Shown here: in pieces, positions 12,179 through 25,389 of the stretch
Position numbering within the stretch: position 1 is the first letter of the stretch
Layout of the letters: every line of letters starts with the position of its first letter
Assembly (NCBI GenBank): GCA_944472155.2
Contig: OX235275.1
Span: 56,251,228 to 56,315,227 of the forward strand
From: Trichobilharzia szidati
Taxonomy: Eukaryota; Platyhelminthes; Trematoda; Strigeidida; Schistosomatidae
Direction: 5' to 3'
Length of the DNA: 64,000 nucleotides
Notes under the pieces: generated by a model
Seen by the model: only the letters and a program-made list of their open reading frames with translations
Databases searched by the model: none
What the model was told of the DNA's origin: nothing
Translations under genes and position numbers: made by a program

Positions 12179-12229
12179 TAATCAGCTTTTTAAGGTTAAA
12201 TGTTGTTCTGTATGAAACTTTTCAGGTAA

Positions 12230-12850
12230 CCTATTTGCATCGTCTCTGCTAGACTGATTACTGACGATATCTCATTGTGGATACGTGTAAGACTCGGGTG
12301 GCGTTTGCCAATTTTACGTCATCTCTGGCGTAGAGCTGATATCCAGCTGTCGACTAAAGGGTATGTATGTGTGTGTATTACTTCACAGTGGTTCGTTTTG
12401 CCCTTCTTTATGGCTGTAGAGCATGGCCATTGAAGGTGGAAGACATGAAGAGGCTAGGTGTCTTGGAACACAGATGTGTTTGCGTTGTATCTCCACAATA
12501 AGTGATATTATGAAGTGAGCAATACTGAGGTTAGAAAAACGAGGGGAAATGAACCGATGAGGTTGTGAAGCTACACACCTATTGAAATGGCTAGGACATG
12601 TATTACGCACTTGGAAACACTGTCTTTCTTGAAGAGCAATGTTAGCTGATATAGGATTAGGTTGGAAAAGAATTAAGGGATGGTTGAATTAAAACCTGGC
12701 ATTCAGTTTATGAATTCTTTAACTTTTTGATTTGAGCTGTTCACGTAGATGGGAGGGGGGAAAAGTGTTGGAGATATTGACTGAAAGTCGGTTTCGATGG
12801 TGCAGATGCGTTCACTCTGTGTAATCTCCCAGATCCATTAATTCCTCATG
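12230..12850 (+). mobile_element. SR2/RTE-like fragment, plus orientation
   Basis: A broken frame contains VRFALLYGCRAWPLKVEDMK then RLGVLEHRC, the RT C-terminal end of the second family. Confidence 0.7.
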
Positions 12851-12939
12851 TCTTTCTATGTGTTACTATTCTTTCTCTCGTACATTTCTGTTCATCATAG
12901 TTCTTTCAGAATTTCTTTTTTCTCTACATTTATGTGCTA

Positions 12940-13400
12940 CATTATTATTGTTTCCTTTGGTTCATAGAGGAACATAGGGCTTCAGCCTCACATCTCCATT
13001 TTTGTTGGTTCTCTGTCAAGGTTTTCATCACCTGGCTGCACGTCTGCCCACATTCTTTCATCTCCTCTTCTCACGACCTCGTCCTGCATGTCACCGTCGC
13101 ACTGACGACCAACTCCCCGCTTCCTATTCGGGTTGCAGTCGAGCTATGGCCTATCATGTGATGTTACTTGATGGTTTGTTTTCTCAGGGTACGGCCAATC
13201 CACCTCCATTTCTTCCTGCATGATTTGTTGCACAGTTGGTTCCTGCTGGGTTGGTTCGCTCATTGCCAGAGATCCCTGTTGTTGACTTGAGCGAAGACAG
13301 CTGTTGATGAAGGTCTGTAGTTTGTTTGGAAAGTAGTAACTTAAACCACTGCAATCCTGTGCAGAGTTCTACGTCGAAACTCAGTCAGTATTTCAGGGGG
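12940..13400 (-). mobile_element. RTE-type 3' fragment
   Basis: Inverted tail TTATTATTGTTTCCTTTGGT, then the standard 3' region with duplications. Confidence 0.7.
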
Positions 13401-13684
13401 ACTGTCTTCAGTCATTGGGTTTTATGGTTACAGCAAGGTTTCCCATATGCACCTTTCTTAAATTCTTTACATGTTCAAAGGGATGTCATTAATTGTCATG
13501 CAATATTCAGATCTGATCTTTAAAATATGGAGGTATGTGATGGCTAAACAGAAATGTCGTTTGTTACTTCAGGCGACTACACAGGCTCAGTTATGAAATC
13601 CACGCAGCAGGCTAGATTCAGTGAGTTGGAGTAGGACAGACTGATATACGCTTAGGGAGTAGACAAATTAATTTGGAACTTTGT

Positions 13685-14690
13685 ATCATTATTAGTATTA
13701 TTATTCTCTTGGATTTCGAGTGGGACAAAAGGCTTCAACAACACATCTCCGCTGTTCTGTTTTCTGCCGTCCTCTTCAGCTGGCTTCACGATTGCCCATA
13801 ATTTCTTATCTCCTCTATATCACTCTCGCACTGACGACCCACTCGTCGCTTACCATTCGGGATCCCCTCGAGAGCCTGGAACGCAATATCACTCAACGGC
13901 CTCCTCAATGTATGCCCAATCCATCTCCATTTCCTCCTACATATTTGTTGAGTGGTCAGCTGTTGGTTGGTTTGTTCCCATAATTTCTGACCATTTGATC
14001 TTCAGTATGGAGCGAACGAAAGAGGCAGTTGTTGATGAAAGTCTGCAACAGGCTGTTGGAAATCCTTTTCGTGACACTCTGACGAAGGCGTATCTGGCCT
14101 TTCTGATTCTGGCTGACTGGCTTTACGTCTTCATCCGTTCCGACAGCCTCTGGTTGAAACGATGCTTCCTAGAAAAGTGAAGGAAGTAACCTCTGTTAAA
14201 TCTCTCCCGTTGATGGTGATTGGTGCTGGTTGTTCTTAATGATGTTGGTTGGTCATCTTCATCACCTTTACCTTCTCTGTATCCACCTGGAGTCCTGTCT
14301 TCGCTGCTAAACGCTTATGCCAGTTTGTTGGTTTTCGCCTGCTTGCAAGTCTTCGAGTTCGCGTGACACTAGACATAAATCATCCACGTGCGAAATCTAG
14401 ATAGTCCAGAGTCTTCTTATCGCTGGTCAAGCATATTCCTGTCTCCTCGTTCCCCACATACAGTGTGATGCATAATACAGTCCACCGTAATTAAGAATAT
14501 CATCGTGGGTGATAATAGGTAGCCACCCAGCCTTGTCTTACTCTTGTATACACTTCGAACGCCTGGCTGAGTTTTTCGTTGTGGATTACCTTGCACATGG
14601 CATTGTCATATATAGCCAGCTGTTGAATGAAGTTGATAAAGACTTGAGCACTGCACACAGTAGTGTTGAAGTAGTTGGAACTTTGTACTA
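13685..14690 (-). mobile_element. RTE-type 3' fragment (about 1 kb)
   Basis: Inverted AAT tail at 13690, GGATTTCGAGTGGGACAAAA, then the usual RT region to 14690 (TAGTGTTGAAGTAGTT). Frames are broken. Confidence 0.75.
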
Positions 14691-15889
14691 TAATAATATC
14701 GATTCAAGTTATCACATTTCAATGCAGCATTGAATAACAAAGTAGGCGAAAACTAGCACTATAATTTCAATAATTTATTACTATTAAAACACCAACTTGG
14801 TATATTATTTATAGGCACCAAGAGACTCGCCATACATAATCTTATAGTTTGTATTAAGTCTAGGATACTTACTACCTGGACTCCCACACCTAAGCAAGTG
14901 GTCGTCTTAAGGGACAACCTCCAAGTCTTTTTCTTGAAGTTTGACCCACAATTCAATGGAGCTACATTCCGATAGTTCTTGGTCGCTAAGACAGTGTCAT
15001 ACATCATTTGATTCATCTAGATTTTGGAGCTCATTTTCACTATGGATTTAGAATCAGGGTGTTTCAGCTCTTCTTAGTAGGTATGCCTGCATGTCTACCA
15101 ATCTGGTTGTAAGCAGCAGATATTCACATCCACTATTTTACTTTTTTGAGGAACATCTCCCCCCTACATCAGTTTCAATAAACCAAAAGACATTTAAGCA
15201 AAGAATCTTAATCAATTAAAGGTTAAAGAGATCTGTCGGGATTTTTAGGGTATTAAATACTGAATACATTTGATGATGAGATCTGTTATGCTGCCCTATG
15301 CATCTATGACTCAAAGTTATATCTTGTTGTGGGAAACTTTAGCTTTCTTCTGCTCTCTATAAGTTAATTTTGCCTACCAAGTTTTGGTAGTCTAACACAA
15401 AATACCCTGGGTATAGTTTTATCCTCTGACCTTGCATAGTCATTCCATATATCACCGATCTCCAAGACAGTGTTCCGTCTAAGCTACTATATTAATAAGC
15501 TAAAACAATACATGAGATAACTGTTCCTGAGTGGTGTTCTTGTTTCACGAAGTGTATTCCTGAACTTTTTTGGTATTCAACGAAATTTAAAACAATTAGT
15601 TCCCTTTATGAATTTAGATAAAACAATAAGAAGACGTAATTTTTGTGAAGCGTGTAATATATTTGGGCGACACATTTCGAACAATCTGATCACTTGTCGT
15701 AGGAGTATATATGAAATTAATAAAGAGTTAAGAGGTGAGAAAATATACTTAGGTCAAGTTAAAAAAGGACACATTGAAGGTGAAAATAACAATGAAGACC
15801 ACTAAACCAAATAACAGAGGTAATAGTATATCTGCTATGGTATCAAAACAAAGTTTACCAAGCACGGTTTAATGTGATGACAAATTGTT

Positions 15890-16330
15890 GCTCTGAACGC
15901 ATAAAGGTGGTTTAAAGTTTCTAATTGCCAGCTAGGGATTCCACAAACTTTAGAATACGCTCTCCCTCAAACACGTTTTATAGATAGGTTTAAAAGATCT
16001 GTTAACGTCAATTTTATGTCCTGTCTCTATAATATATTTCGCAATAGAGGAGCTAGGTTTCCTGTTCTCACCATTAATGGGTTCTGAAGATTCCATTTGC
16101 TTCTGGAGCCATTTAGGAATATGCTCTGAAGCTAGTCTTTACTTGAAGAGATCGATGAGTCCTCCCTCCTATGTATGTGTGTCCACGCGTACATTCAAAT
16201 TGGTAAATACAGTGGGATGTGACATCATTTTTCGCATGTTCGAAGAGCTTACATATTGGCCTCACAATCTAAATTCAACGAAATGTCGTCGTGTATTTCT
16301 CGAATGCGAAAAAGAAGAGTTATACTGAAT
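15890..16330 (-). mobile_element. Penelope-like element GIY-YIG fragment, eroded
   Basis: Similar in order and wording to 36640-36730 (GTTAACGTCAATTTTATGTC, then ATAGAGGAGCTAG). It is the part after the YIG motif, and the frame is broken. Confidence 0.55.
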
Positions 16331-16620
16331 TTTTTTGCACCTCGGATCAGATAGAACTGTGTCACACGATCTCTGCTGTCAATTAGTCTTTTATCTGAAG
16401 ATACTGGACGAATAGAAAATAGTATTCAATAAACACCGCTGAAAATTCCATACATTATATATAAACACTGTTCAGAATCAAGCTATTAATACTATTATTA
16501 AAAATTTTAAATTTCAATGGAGATCATCTATGATTGTGATTTAACTTATACTACTTACTGGTAATAAGTAGTAAGAATTTAAACACAAAATAATTAAAAA
16601 CTAGTGTCGGAAAAGTAATC

Positions 16621-16865
16621 AGGCGTCGGTGGCACAGTGGTAGAATACTTGCCAACCACAGAGGTGGTCAGGGGTCGACCCCCGGCCGACGAGACACTCC
16701 TTTACCATGTTAAGGCAGTAATAAGACTGGTGAAGAGGGAAGTTTGGGCATGAGGCTAGTAAATCCATCCTGTAAAAATAAATACCACTGCTACCGAAAC
16801 TTCAAGCCTATAACTTGAAGCCCCATGTTCCACTGGGAATGTAAAGGAATTTTTTAAAAAAAGGA
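16621..16865 (+). repeat. tRNA-Gly-derived SINE
   Basis: The 5' end resembles tRNA-Gly (GCGTCGGTGGCACAGTGGTA, box B GGGTCGACCCC, CCGACG). It is followed by an unrelated body and an A-rich end. It is not a tRNA gene: the anticodon arm is degenerate and the body is shared with 60430-60615. Confidence 0.75.
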
Positions 16866-17503
16866 ACCGGCACATTCTGATTGGTACCCAATTTAGTTAG
16901 TAAAGGTAGGTTCGATTGTGATTGAACGAGTAGTCTTAACAATCGCAATTATTTGAACTTATTTTTCTATGTTTGTGTGCATATTAGGTTTGTCCGATAA
17001 GAATAAAAGTAAGTTAGGGTTATTGTTGTCAAGACACTTCAAAAATGTGATGAGTAATCAAAGTGTAACCAGGGGAGGGGGTAGAGTAGTGGTAATGTGT
17101 TGTCGAAAAACGTTTATTTCAATGTAGAAAAAGAACCAGATATGAGGATTTAATTGAAAAGTAAATATTTCTTCGCTCAATCTTTCTGTTTTCTACATAT
17201 TTATTTATGAACACATAAAAGAATTTGAATAGGCATAGTACATAGTTACGTACGTCAGCTAGCTGACCAACTCCCACAAAGTTTTCACCGGCCTGCATCA
17301 TTCTGTCCTTTCGACTCCAAAGGAAAATAAGCTTTTTTATATTTTTCTTATGCTTTGAAGGTTCTGTAGCAATTAGGTTGGTTTTCTGGGGTAGGTTGGC
17401 TAGACCCACATCGAACCCTCCCTCTTTTATTGGGCGTAGGACCTTAGAGTAAAAGCAGAGAGGTTAGATAGGATGGAACAGGGTAAAAGTATTGAAAACT
17501 TAT

Positions 17504-17504
<1 letters not shown>

Positions 17505-17550
<46 letters not shown>
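17505..17550. repeat. (TA)n microsatellite
   Basis: About 22 TA units abutting a truncated solo LTR. Confidence 0.95.
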
Positions 17551-17553
<3 letters not shown>

Positions 17554-17872
17554 ACGACAGAAGACAAGGGCCAGGCAACAGGTCGTTTATTGAGAAAATC
17601 AACAGATATTTATAGGTTTTAATCTACATTATTATTATTCGTTATTGTTAGCAGAGAAGCAACGTCTTCTGATTGGTTGTTTTTCTGCTGAAGGTTATTC
17701 TATCATCTCTTTGTTGGCGTTTCTTAGACAGTCCGTTGATATATATCTGCTAATCGTACCCGCCCACGCTAAGTCTACTGTGATTGGTTGTTGAGTTCCT
17801 CAAGGTTAGGCTTTGTTCTTGTTTTTTTTCTCATGACCAAGATTTGGGACATAAACATTGACACGTAAATTG
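17550..17872 (-). mobile_element. Solo LTR, truncated at its 5' side
   Basis: Same LTR family read on the minus strand (plus strand starts TGTAACGACAGAAGACAAGG). It abuts a (TA)n tract on the left. Homology is lost after 17872, so the TGTGGTGAGA end is missing. Confidence 0.75.
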
Positions 17873-18044
17873 CTGTCTTCCGATTTTGTCTTGAAGACTG
17901 TGGAGCTTGGAAATGACATCCATGAGAAGGACAGCTCTTTGCTGAATGGTTCTCCTTTTTATAAATATTATGTTTTTCGACAAAAGATAAATATAGTGCG
18001 TTGAACCAACAAAAAGACACTTAGAGTTCTGGAACTCACGGATA

Positions 18045-18175
18045 GTTTATGTCTAATGTCACACGAACTCGAAAATCAACGGGCGAAAACTGACATCGAA
18101 GATAGGACTTCAAGTGAACATAAAAAAGAGAGAGGTTGATGTAGACAACTGACCAATAACATCCGTATGGGTAGA
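18045..18175 (+). mobile_element. RTE-type fragment, short
   Basis: CACACGAACTCGAAAATC, GCGAAAACTGACA and GGACTTCAAGTGAACATA match the RT region seen at 23535-23625. Confidence 0.55.
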
Positions 18176-18534
18176 AGACAAGACACTTGGTAACGAAACA
18201 TTTCCCCACGATTCGATATACACATATAGAGAAACTATGTACACCTTATCCAAAAATTGTCCTTTGCACAGATCTTCCGTGTTTTGCTTGCTACCTCTGT
18301 CCTTCCTTCACATACTGTGTTTCTTTGTCTTCTTTTCTTGTGTCTCCCGTGTTTTACCGCCGCAATACTGGTTGTTCATTTACTCTCTTTGACGTGAAAT
18401 CTATCTCTCCACTACTTTGTACATACTACTGATAAATCTTGTCAGTAGCATACGCTGCACAGGAAAAAAACTACAAATCTCCAGTAACGAAAAAATCTTA
18501 AGGAAATAGCCTCTTTTACTCACCTAATGTAGAC

Positions 18535-19915
18535 AGCTGCCTTCGCTCCATACTGAAGATTAAGTGGCTGGTCAGAAAGAATTAGCAACAAGAAACTCTG
18601 GCTGGGAGCAAACCAACAAGCAAGAGCCGATCGCTCAACAAATATGTAGGAGAAAATGGAGATGCATGGATCGGACATACATTGAGGAGGCCACCGAATG
18701 TCATTGCACGCCAGGTAATACCTCGAGTGGAAATCCAAATAGGAAGCGAAGAGTGGGTCGTCAGTGCGAGGATGATATGGAGGAGATCGAATGAGGAAGA
18801 GATAAGAGAGTTTGGTCAGTGATGGACCCAGCTGAAGAGGATGTCAGAAAACAGAACAAAGTGGAGATGTGTTGTTGAAGCGAGCCCTATGTTCCACTCG
18901 AAACGCAAGGGAATAATAATAAAATAATAAATGCGTAGGCAGCATCATTTCAACTACAGGCAGCGGAGACGGTGGCACAGATGAGGATGTAAAAGATGGG
19001 GTTAGTAAAACAACTTAGACCTTCACTAATTCGAAATCTGTGCAGAAATTCTCTGCACTAACTCAGAATTAGGGAGGAGAAAGATTTGAATTTTCAAAAA
19101 AATCAATATTGAGTCATTCAGTCCTTCTATAGTGTTCAGAGAACTGATACGCCCCCCCATCTGTGTCGCAGAATTTCATCAACAGCTGTCTTCATTGGCT
19201 CAATTCTGAAGATCAGATGGCCTGCCAGGAAAAGAGTTAACAAACAAAAATACTCTGGCAATCATCTGATCAAGAACCTCTTCCACAGCGAATATACAAA
19301 AGGAAATGGAGATGAAATGGGCATAGGTGGCATTACACACAGACCAGCCAGGCCTTTGAGTTAGGCATCCCCTCGAGGAATGACATGGAAGTGATCACAT
19401 GAGCAGGAGAGATGAAAAAGTGGAGCCAGCCTACATGGCTACACAGAACAAAGTGAAAGGTCAATGTGTTGATGAATTCTTATGTTCCACCCAGAATCCA
19501 AGAGGAGAAAATTAATAATCTTTTTGCTAAACTTAATCTGAAATCCTCTGGCATCAAATGTTTCCTTGAAAACAACAGGCTTTTCAATAAAGATCTCTGG
19601 GAACGAACCAACCAATCAGGAACTAATTGTACAACAAATATGCAGGAAGAAATGGAGGTGGACTGGCTGGCCATACTCTGAGAAAACAAACCACCATCAA
19701 GGGAGTTGCATCACAAGCCAGGCCATTGCTCGAGTGGAACCCGGCCGAATGGGAAGCGGCAAGTCAGTTGGTCTTCAGTGTGACGGTGACAACATGGGGG
19801 AGGTCATGTGAAGAGGAGCCAGGTGAAAACGTTGACAGAGAACCGAACGCAGCGGACATGTGCGGCTGAAGCCTTATGTTCCTCTAGGAGCTAAAGGAAA
19901 CAATAATAAATAATG
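18535..19915 (+). mobile_element. Cluster of three RTE-type 3' fragments in tandem
   Basis: Three pieces in the same direction (18535-18925, 18930-19510, 19515-19915), each ending in the GTTCC-AC/CTCTAGG-type 3' end. The first and third have an AAT tail. Confidence 0.7.
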
Positions 19916-20049
19916 TAATTTCAATAAAGAATCAGATAAAATGAAGAAAAAGAATTACTTTTTATTAGAGTACTCAATTGGGTAAAAAGACAATCAACAC
20001 TGAGAACAAAATGAAATCCAGGTAAAGAATTATCTTCAAACAATGAATA

Positions 20050-20455
20050 ATTGAAAAACAGCAAGTACTGGACAGCTGTTTCGTCCCTTCTGGTTCGGGA
20101 CTCATCGGCAGTCCGCATCCACTGGGCTTTGAACCCAGGACCTGCCAGTTATAAGGCAGTAGGGTGCACCCAGTCGACAGTTAGAACAAACACTCTCCAT
20201 GGATGGCACTGGCTGTTGCCAGCCGCGCGAAAATCATCACAAACTGGTGGAAGTTAAAATGTATGGCCCGATCATTGAGTGCAGCCCTAGTGGCTGAATG
20301 CTCTTCGAAGTGGCAAAGTTCTAACCCCACTGGGTACGTATTGCTGATGAGTCCCAAACTAGGCTGACGATACAGCTGTGCAGTACTCCCTGCTTGTTTC
20401 CAATGGCTTTTTCTAGCTGATATCAATCTGTCGCCAGACTTGAAATAAATCGGAT
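20050..20455. repeat. Palindromic tRNA-like/hammerhead repeat pair
   Basis: Minus-strand arm (20050-20235, hammerhead with CCGATGA) followed head-to-head by a plus arm (20237-20455) ending in the reversed terminus GATCCCTACAAA. The centre is the shared GGAAGTTAAAAT region. Confidence 0.7.
20338..20386 (+). pseudogene. Inactivated hammerhead (GATA core, G at cleavage site)
   Basis: CTGATGA and GTCC are intact, but GAAA has become GATA and the cleavage triplet reads GUG, which hammerheads do not cut. Confidence 0.6.
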
Positions 20456-20689
20456 CCCTACAAATAAACTAATGAGAATAAATAGCTGAATTCAAACCTG
20501 TCACTTGTTAAGTAGTGAAGTGACACTGGGACATTTACTACAGTCAATCACTCAGTCAGTCAGTCGAATCTCCATATAATGTCGGAAATTCGCGTAGCAC
20601 CAAATCTACCGCATTTGTTTAGTGTTGATTCGGTAATTAGCTTTTCTCTCTCTCTAGCTAATTAGGTTACTTTTCAATATTTTTACCCT

Positions 20690-21326
20690 ATTTAGCCTCG
20701 CCTAGTTCACCAGCCGGTTCTAAGTCCAGAAAAAGAGGGAAGGTTGGGCATCAGTATAGCCACTCTACGGGAGAAAATCAGTCCAGTCACTACAGAAGAC
20801 CTTAAATCCTACGGTAAACACAGTATAAGCTATATAGACGATATGAGCGTGAGTTAGCTGGTTCTCATGGCTCGCTTATATGACTGTGTATGGTTTTCTA
20901 TAGTCTTGGCAGACGTATAGAAGCTATTTGCATGCTAAATTGGTTGGCAGGGATAACGATTTCATTGAATTTGGTGGCTGCTAGCTTCGTTTATAGGGGC
21001 CTATTGTCGCTATGGCGTCGGTATGCTTGCTACTGTTGCATATAATAATACGTTTGGCTGATCTTGTATGCGAGATGGGCTCTGTTGGGCTTGTCTATGC
21101 AGTGCATAATTGATTGACGCAATCAATGGTCGGCATAACAATGCTTACCTATGCATTACTATGTATACTTGCGGTGCGAATGGTCCACAGAGGGAGAGGG
21201 CTCTCGAGTGGTTGCGCCACAGGATGATCCTGCATGCCGTTCTTGTCTCGTAAGAGGCAGGGACGGGTGTGTTTGGTTCTCCTGAAAACCAATACCCAGT
21301 CAATGGGTGTATCACTGTGTGAATAA
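20690..21326 (+). repeat. SINE-like and unclassified repeats preceding the 18S fragment
   Basis: 20690-20830 resembles the SINE body (GAGGGAAGGTTGGGCAT). 20850-21100 matches an unclassified repeat at 9275-9590. 21185-21326 matches 60620-60775 inverted (GTGGTTGCGCCACAGGATG, CTCCTGAAAACCAATA). Confidence 0.6.
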
Positions 21327-21606
21327 ACTGATTGATCCTGCCAGTAGTCATATGCTTATCTCAGAGATTAAGCCATACATGTCTAAGTACATAACTTAAA
21401 TGGTGAAACCGCAAATGGCGCATTAAATCAGCTACGGTTCCTTAGATCATATATGCTATATGGATAACTTTAATAATTCTAGAGCTAATACATGCAATTA
21501 TGCCCTGACCCGCAAGGGAACGGGTGCATTTATTAGAACAGAACCAAACAATGATCGCAGTCAGCCTTGTGTCGGGACGGATCTTTCAAATGTCTGCCCT
21601 ATCAAT
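21327..21606 (+). pseudogene. 18S rRNA 5' fragment (retro-copied or dispersed)
   Basis: It starts at the universal 18S 5' end (TTGATCCTGCCAGTAGTCAT with small changes). It continues through landmarks such as ATGTCTAAGTACATA, GGTGAAACCGC, TCTAGAGCTAATACATGC and GACCCGCAAGGGAACGGGTG to ATGTCTGCCCTATCAA, then stops. Several substitutions at normally invariant positions and the truncation at about 280 nt show that it is not functional. Upstream it abuts a SINE-like repeat with no 18S spacer sequence. Confidence 0.92.
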
Positions 21607-21724
21607 TTGCAGTTTGAAGAAATTTGATTTGTACGCCTTTCATCAGATTTCAGTGCATCGTGTAGATCACTCTGATGTTGGTTCGAGAGTTCACCTAGAG
21701 TGTTGTCCACAGAAGCAGGTAAAT

Positions 21725-22990
21725 TGGTGAATTGATACAATGGATAAAATTAGATAATGAAGAGAAAATGGTTAGTTTTGACATTGTCAATTTATATACA
21801 CACAGACCAATAAATATGGCTGTAGAGGCAGTCAGAAACGAACTCATTTCTGACCAAGAACCCCGAACTTAGGACAAAAGTGCCACTTGTAAAAGGTAAT
21901 GCTGGGAGTGCAGCTATGTCTGACTTCAACAGTATTTAAATTCCACGACGAGAGTCCTAACCACTGTGCCACCAACATCTCGAAGGTAGAGGCAATTCAA
22001 TTCACTTATGAACTGGAAAATCAGGAAGGGGAACTGTCAATGTTAGATTGTAGCGTGAAAAAGAAAGAAGATGGGAAGTTAAACACACGAGTGTGTTTAC
22101 AGGAAACCCACACATTCAAACAGATATTTGGACTTCACATCATCCCATCCTATGTCCGTGAAAATAGGATCGGTGAAATGTTTAAGTGACAGAGCACAAA
22201 AACAAAGCTTCTGTTATCAATCTCTCCCTATACCTTGTGAAATTGGATTTTAAAACTGTCATCTTATCCCATCAAACTATTGTATGGTTGTGTGTGACTG
22301 CATGTTGTGAGTACTATAGCTGTAATTCCACACAAGGAAGGAACCTCGGAAGCCTTACGCAGAATTCTTAACAATGCAGGAATAAAAACGGCATTCAAAC
22401 CCACAAACTCAATTAGAAACAAGCTTTGTCGGTTAAAGGTCCTGTAGAGCCTTTAAAACAAAACAATTTAGTTTATCTAATACCCTGCTGAAATGATTGT
22501 CAGGTCAAATACATAGGTCAAAGTAGTAGAACAGGGTCAGTCAAACTAGCGGAGCATAAAAGCCTTGGCAAAATCTAGATTAGTTGACCCTAATAAGATA
22601 AGAAATCTAGAGAATAGTTCAGCTGTAGCACTACATGCAGTTACACACAACCATACAATAGGATGGATGGGATAGGATCACAGTTTTAAAATCTTATGTA
22701 ATAGCAGGGTGGAGGGAGAGATTGATAACAGAAGCTTTGTTTATCGAATCAACTGAGGTGAGTACGTGTAATAGGAAGGATTCAAGACCTGTCCAACCGG
22801 ACATCTGGAAAATTCTACTACCCCAACGACGAAAAATAGGAGAAGACAAAGAAAACTATAAAACTGAAGTTTCGAAGTCGTGTGATTATAATTGATGCTG
22901 TGATTTTGCTCGAAACATTGTCATCCAGTAAATAATACTGCTTCACTGTGTAATACATCTAATAAACAAACTAATATGGAATTAAACTGA
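21725..22990 (+). mobile_element. Penelope-like element, RT and GIY-YIG remnants
   Basis: Broken frames give an RT piece (ELENQEGELSMLDCSVKKKE, then TFKQIFGLH) followed by a GIY-YIG piece (CQVKYIGQSSRTGSVKLAEH). The end TAATAAACAAACTAATATGG equals the terminus of the PLE at 10325. Confidence 0.78.
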
Positions 22991-23405
22991 TACACATTCA
23001 TTGAGAAGACCAACAGTGATAACTGTCAACTGTGTGTTATGTTATCCAATTTACTGTTTATGCGTGTGTGTGTGGGCATATCAGCGGTTCAGCAGTAGAG
23101 TGCTTAGCAGCAACTAACCACACATGCTGTCCAGGGCTTCATCCCAGACCGGTGCACACCTCCAACTGACGAAGAGTAGTTCTACCGAAATTTGATGAAT
23201 TCATTAAATCCTGTATTATTAACAGCCAATGTTGCTTTTTTCTAAATTCGCGCCTAGAAAAAATGTTCCCAATTCTAGCTGGTCCCAAGCCCGGATAAAG
23301 AGGGAGGGTTGGGGCGTGGTGCTAGCAACTCCACCCCGAAAACTTAACCGAATTGCTACATAAACTTCAACGCACAAATATATTAAAAATTCTAAAAATA
23401 TAAAC
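22990..23405 (+). repeat. Degenerate tRNA-like SINE
   Basis: TATCAGCGGTTCAGCAGTAGA near 23080 resembles a tRNA A box region, followed by the SINE-like body GAGGGAGGGTTGGGGCGTGG and AACTTCAA. It is highly diverged. Confidence 0.45.
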
Positions 23406-24355
23406 AATAACCTTATTTTTCCCTGGAATCGGGGAAGTGAAATGACGCAGGCTGGTAAAAGCCTTCGGGAAGCCAGTCAGCCATTGTGCCCTCTTCCGAT
23501 GAAAGCAAAAATAAGGATGGAGATGTGGATTTGATATCACACAAAATCGAAGACTTACAAGCGAAAACTGACAAACTGATCGAAGAAGCAGCCAGAGAAG
23601 ACAGGACTCCAGGTGAACATAGACAAGACCGAGGTTATGAAAATAACCAACCAACAACAACAAAAACAACAGCAACATCCAGCGCCAATCACCATCAACG
23701 GGAGGGATTTGAAAGAGGTTACTTCATTCACTTATCTAGGGAGCATTGTCTCAACTACAGGAGGAACGGACGAGCATGTCAAATCGAGAATCAGGAAGGC
23801 GACAAAAACACATTCATCAACCTGAAACCAATCTGGAAATCTTCGTCACTCAACTCAGCATCAACAACAAAATGATTCGGATTTTCAATACAAACGTCAA
23901 GTCAGTCAGTTCTTCTATACGGATGAGAAACTTGGCGGGTCACAAAGAATATTTCCAACAGCCTGTTGCAGACCTTTATCAACAACAGCTGTCTTCGTCC
24001 TATACTACTGAAGATTAGATGGCCGGAAAGTATCACCAACAAGAAACTATGGGAACAAACAAAACAAGAACCAATCGCTCAACAAATATGCAGGAGAAAG
24101 TGGAGATGGATTGGACACTCGCTGAGGAGGCCGTTGGGTGAAATCGCGCGTCAGGCCATAGCTCGAGTGGAACCCGAAAGGGAAGCGGCGAGTGGGACGT
24201 CCAAGGGTGACATGGAGGAGATTGTGTGAAGAGGAGCTGAAACAGTATGAACTAACATGGATGCACGTGAAAAGTACAGCAGAAAATAGAAACAAGTGGA
24301 GACGTGCAGTTGAAGCCCTATATTCCACTAGGAACCCAAGGGAACAATAATAATA
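23405..24355 (+). mobile_element. RTE-type 3' fragment (about 950 bp)
   Basis: RT C-terminal region (FTYLGSIVSTTGGTDEHVKS, MRNLAGHKEYFQQ, WRWIGHSLRRP) in broken frames. Ends AGGGAACAATAATAATAATA. Confidence 0.85.
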
Positions 24356-24359
24356 ATAA

Positions 24360-25385
24360 TTCTTGGTGGAAATGCTAACACGTTGAGAACAGAGGTATAT
24401 CCAAGTGATTTGCTCAAGAAAATGGTACGGAATACACATCTATTGTTATCCATTATGAACTAATCAGCATATATAAACTCTCATTGTTCTCTGGACAAGA
24501 TACATTAACCTCTTACGGTATATATGCTTGAAATATGAAGCTAAGATTTCCACTGGGCACCATTATCCTATTATTATTGTTATTATTATTACTGATCGCA
24601 ATTTAACAATGCCTACCTTGTTTGTTGTCAACACATGATCTCTATGGGTCATCAAGCAGTCAATCAACAAATTAGATGATTACCCACAGTTCTTTTTGTA
24701 GTATTTTGTTTGTTTATTCTTTCTTTTTTTCATCACCTATAACTGATTTAACAAGTTGCTATTTTTTGGAGCTGATGATTATATAATAACCTGCTGAGTC
24801 TATTGTTATCGTTGTATGGCTATGTATTGTGTACGTTGAATTTGAACCCTAATTAGCGGAAATTCAATACAGGCGTGTGAATACAGACACACTCACAAAC
24901 ACACACGCATTGACACATGCGGATCGATAGGTAAATAGTTAGATTAGACAGTTAGATTGATGGATCGATGGATAGACACATAGACACATATACTTAAGAG
25001 TACACATACATATATGCGCGCGCACACGCACACACAGGATCATACAATAGAATAGATCTAATTACATACATAGACATACATACACACAAACACATAAATG
25101 AGCAGTGATTTGTTTGGAATATGTTGTATCCTATGCGTAGAACTTAAAATAACAATAAAGCATAGTTGATAAGACCAATAAATAAATAAAGAATTATACT
25201 CATACTCGTAACAATAACAATAATAATAATAACAATAATTAGAACACCAGTAACAAATGAAATCTTCCCGCTTATCATCGACATAGTTACCAAAAGAGAG
25301 ACAGAAGAATGAGAAACACTCCAGGGAAGAAACAAAAAAACGGTTTACCGATAATGAATTAAATAATTGTCATAATAATGATAGT
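24360..25385. other. Intergenic DNA without recognised gene
   Basis: AT-rich with ACAC, GATAGACA and AATAAT simple-sequence patches. No supported coding region. Confidence 0.5.
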
Positions 25386-25389
25386 GGAC

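Noticed and set aside
16621..16695. tRNA-Gly gene
   Set aside because: The ends pair, but the anticodon arm is extended and degenerate, and the body continues as a SINE shared with 60430-60615.
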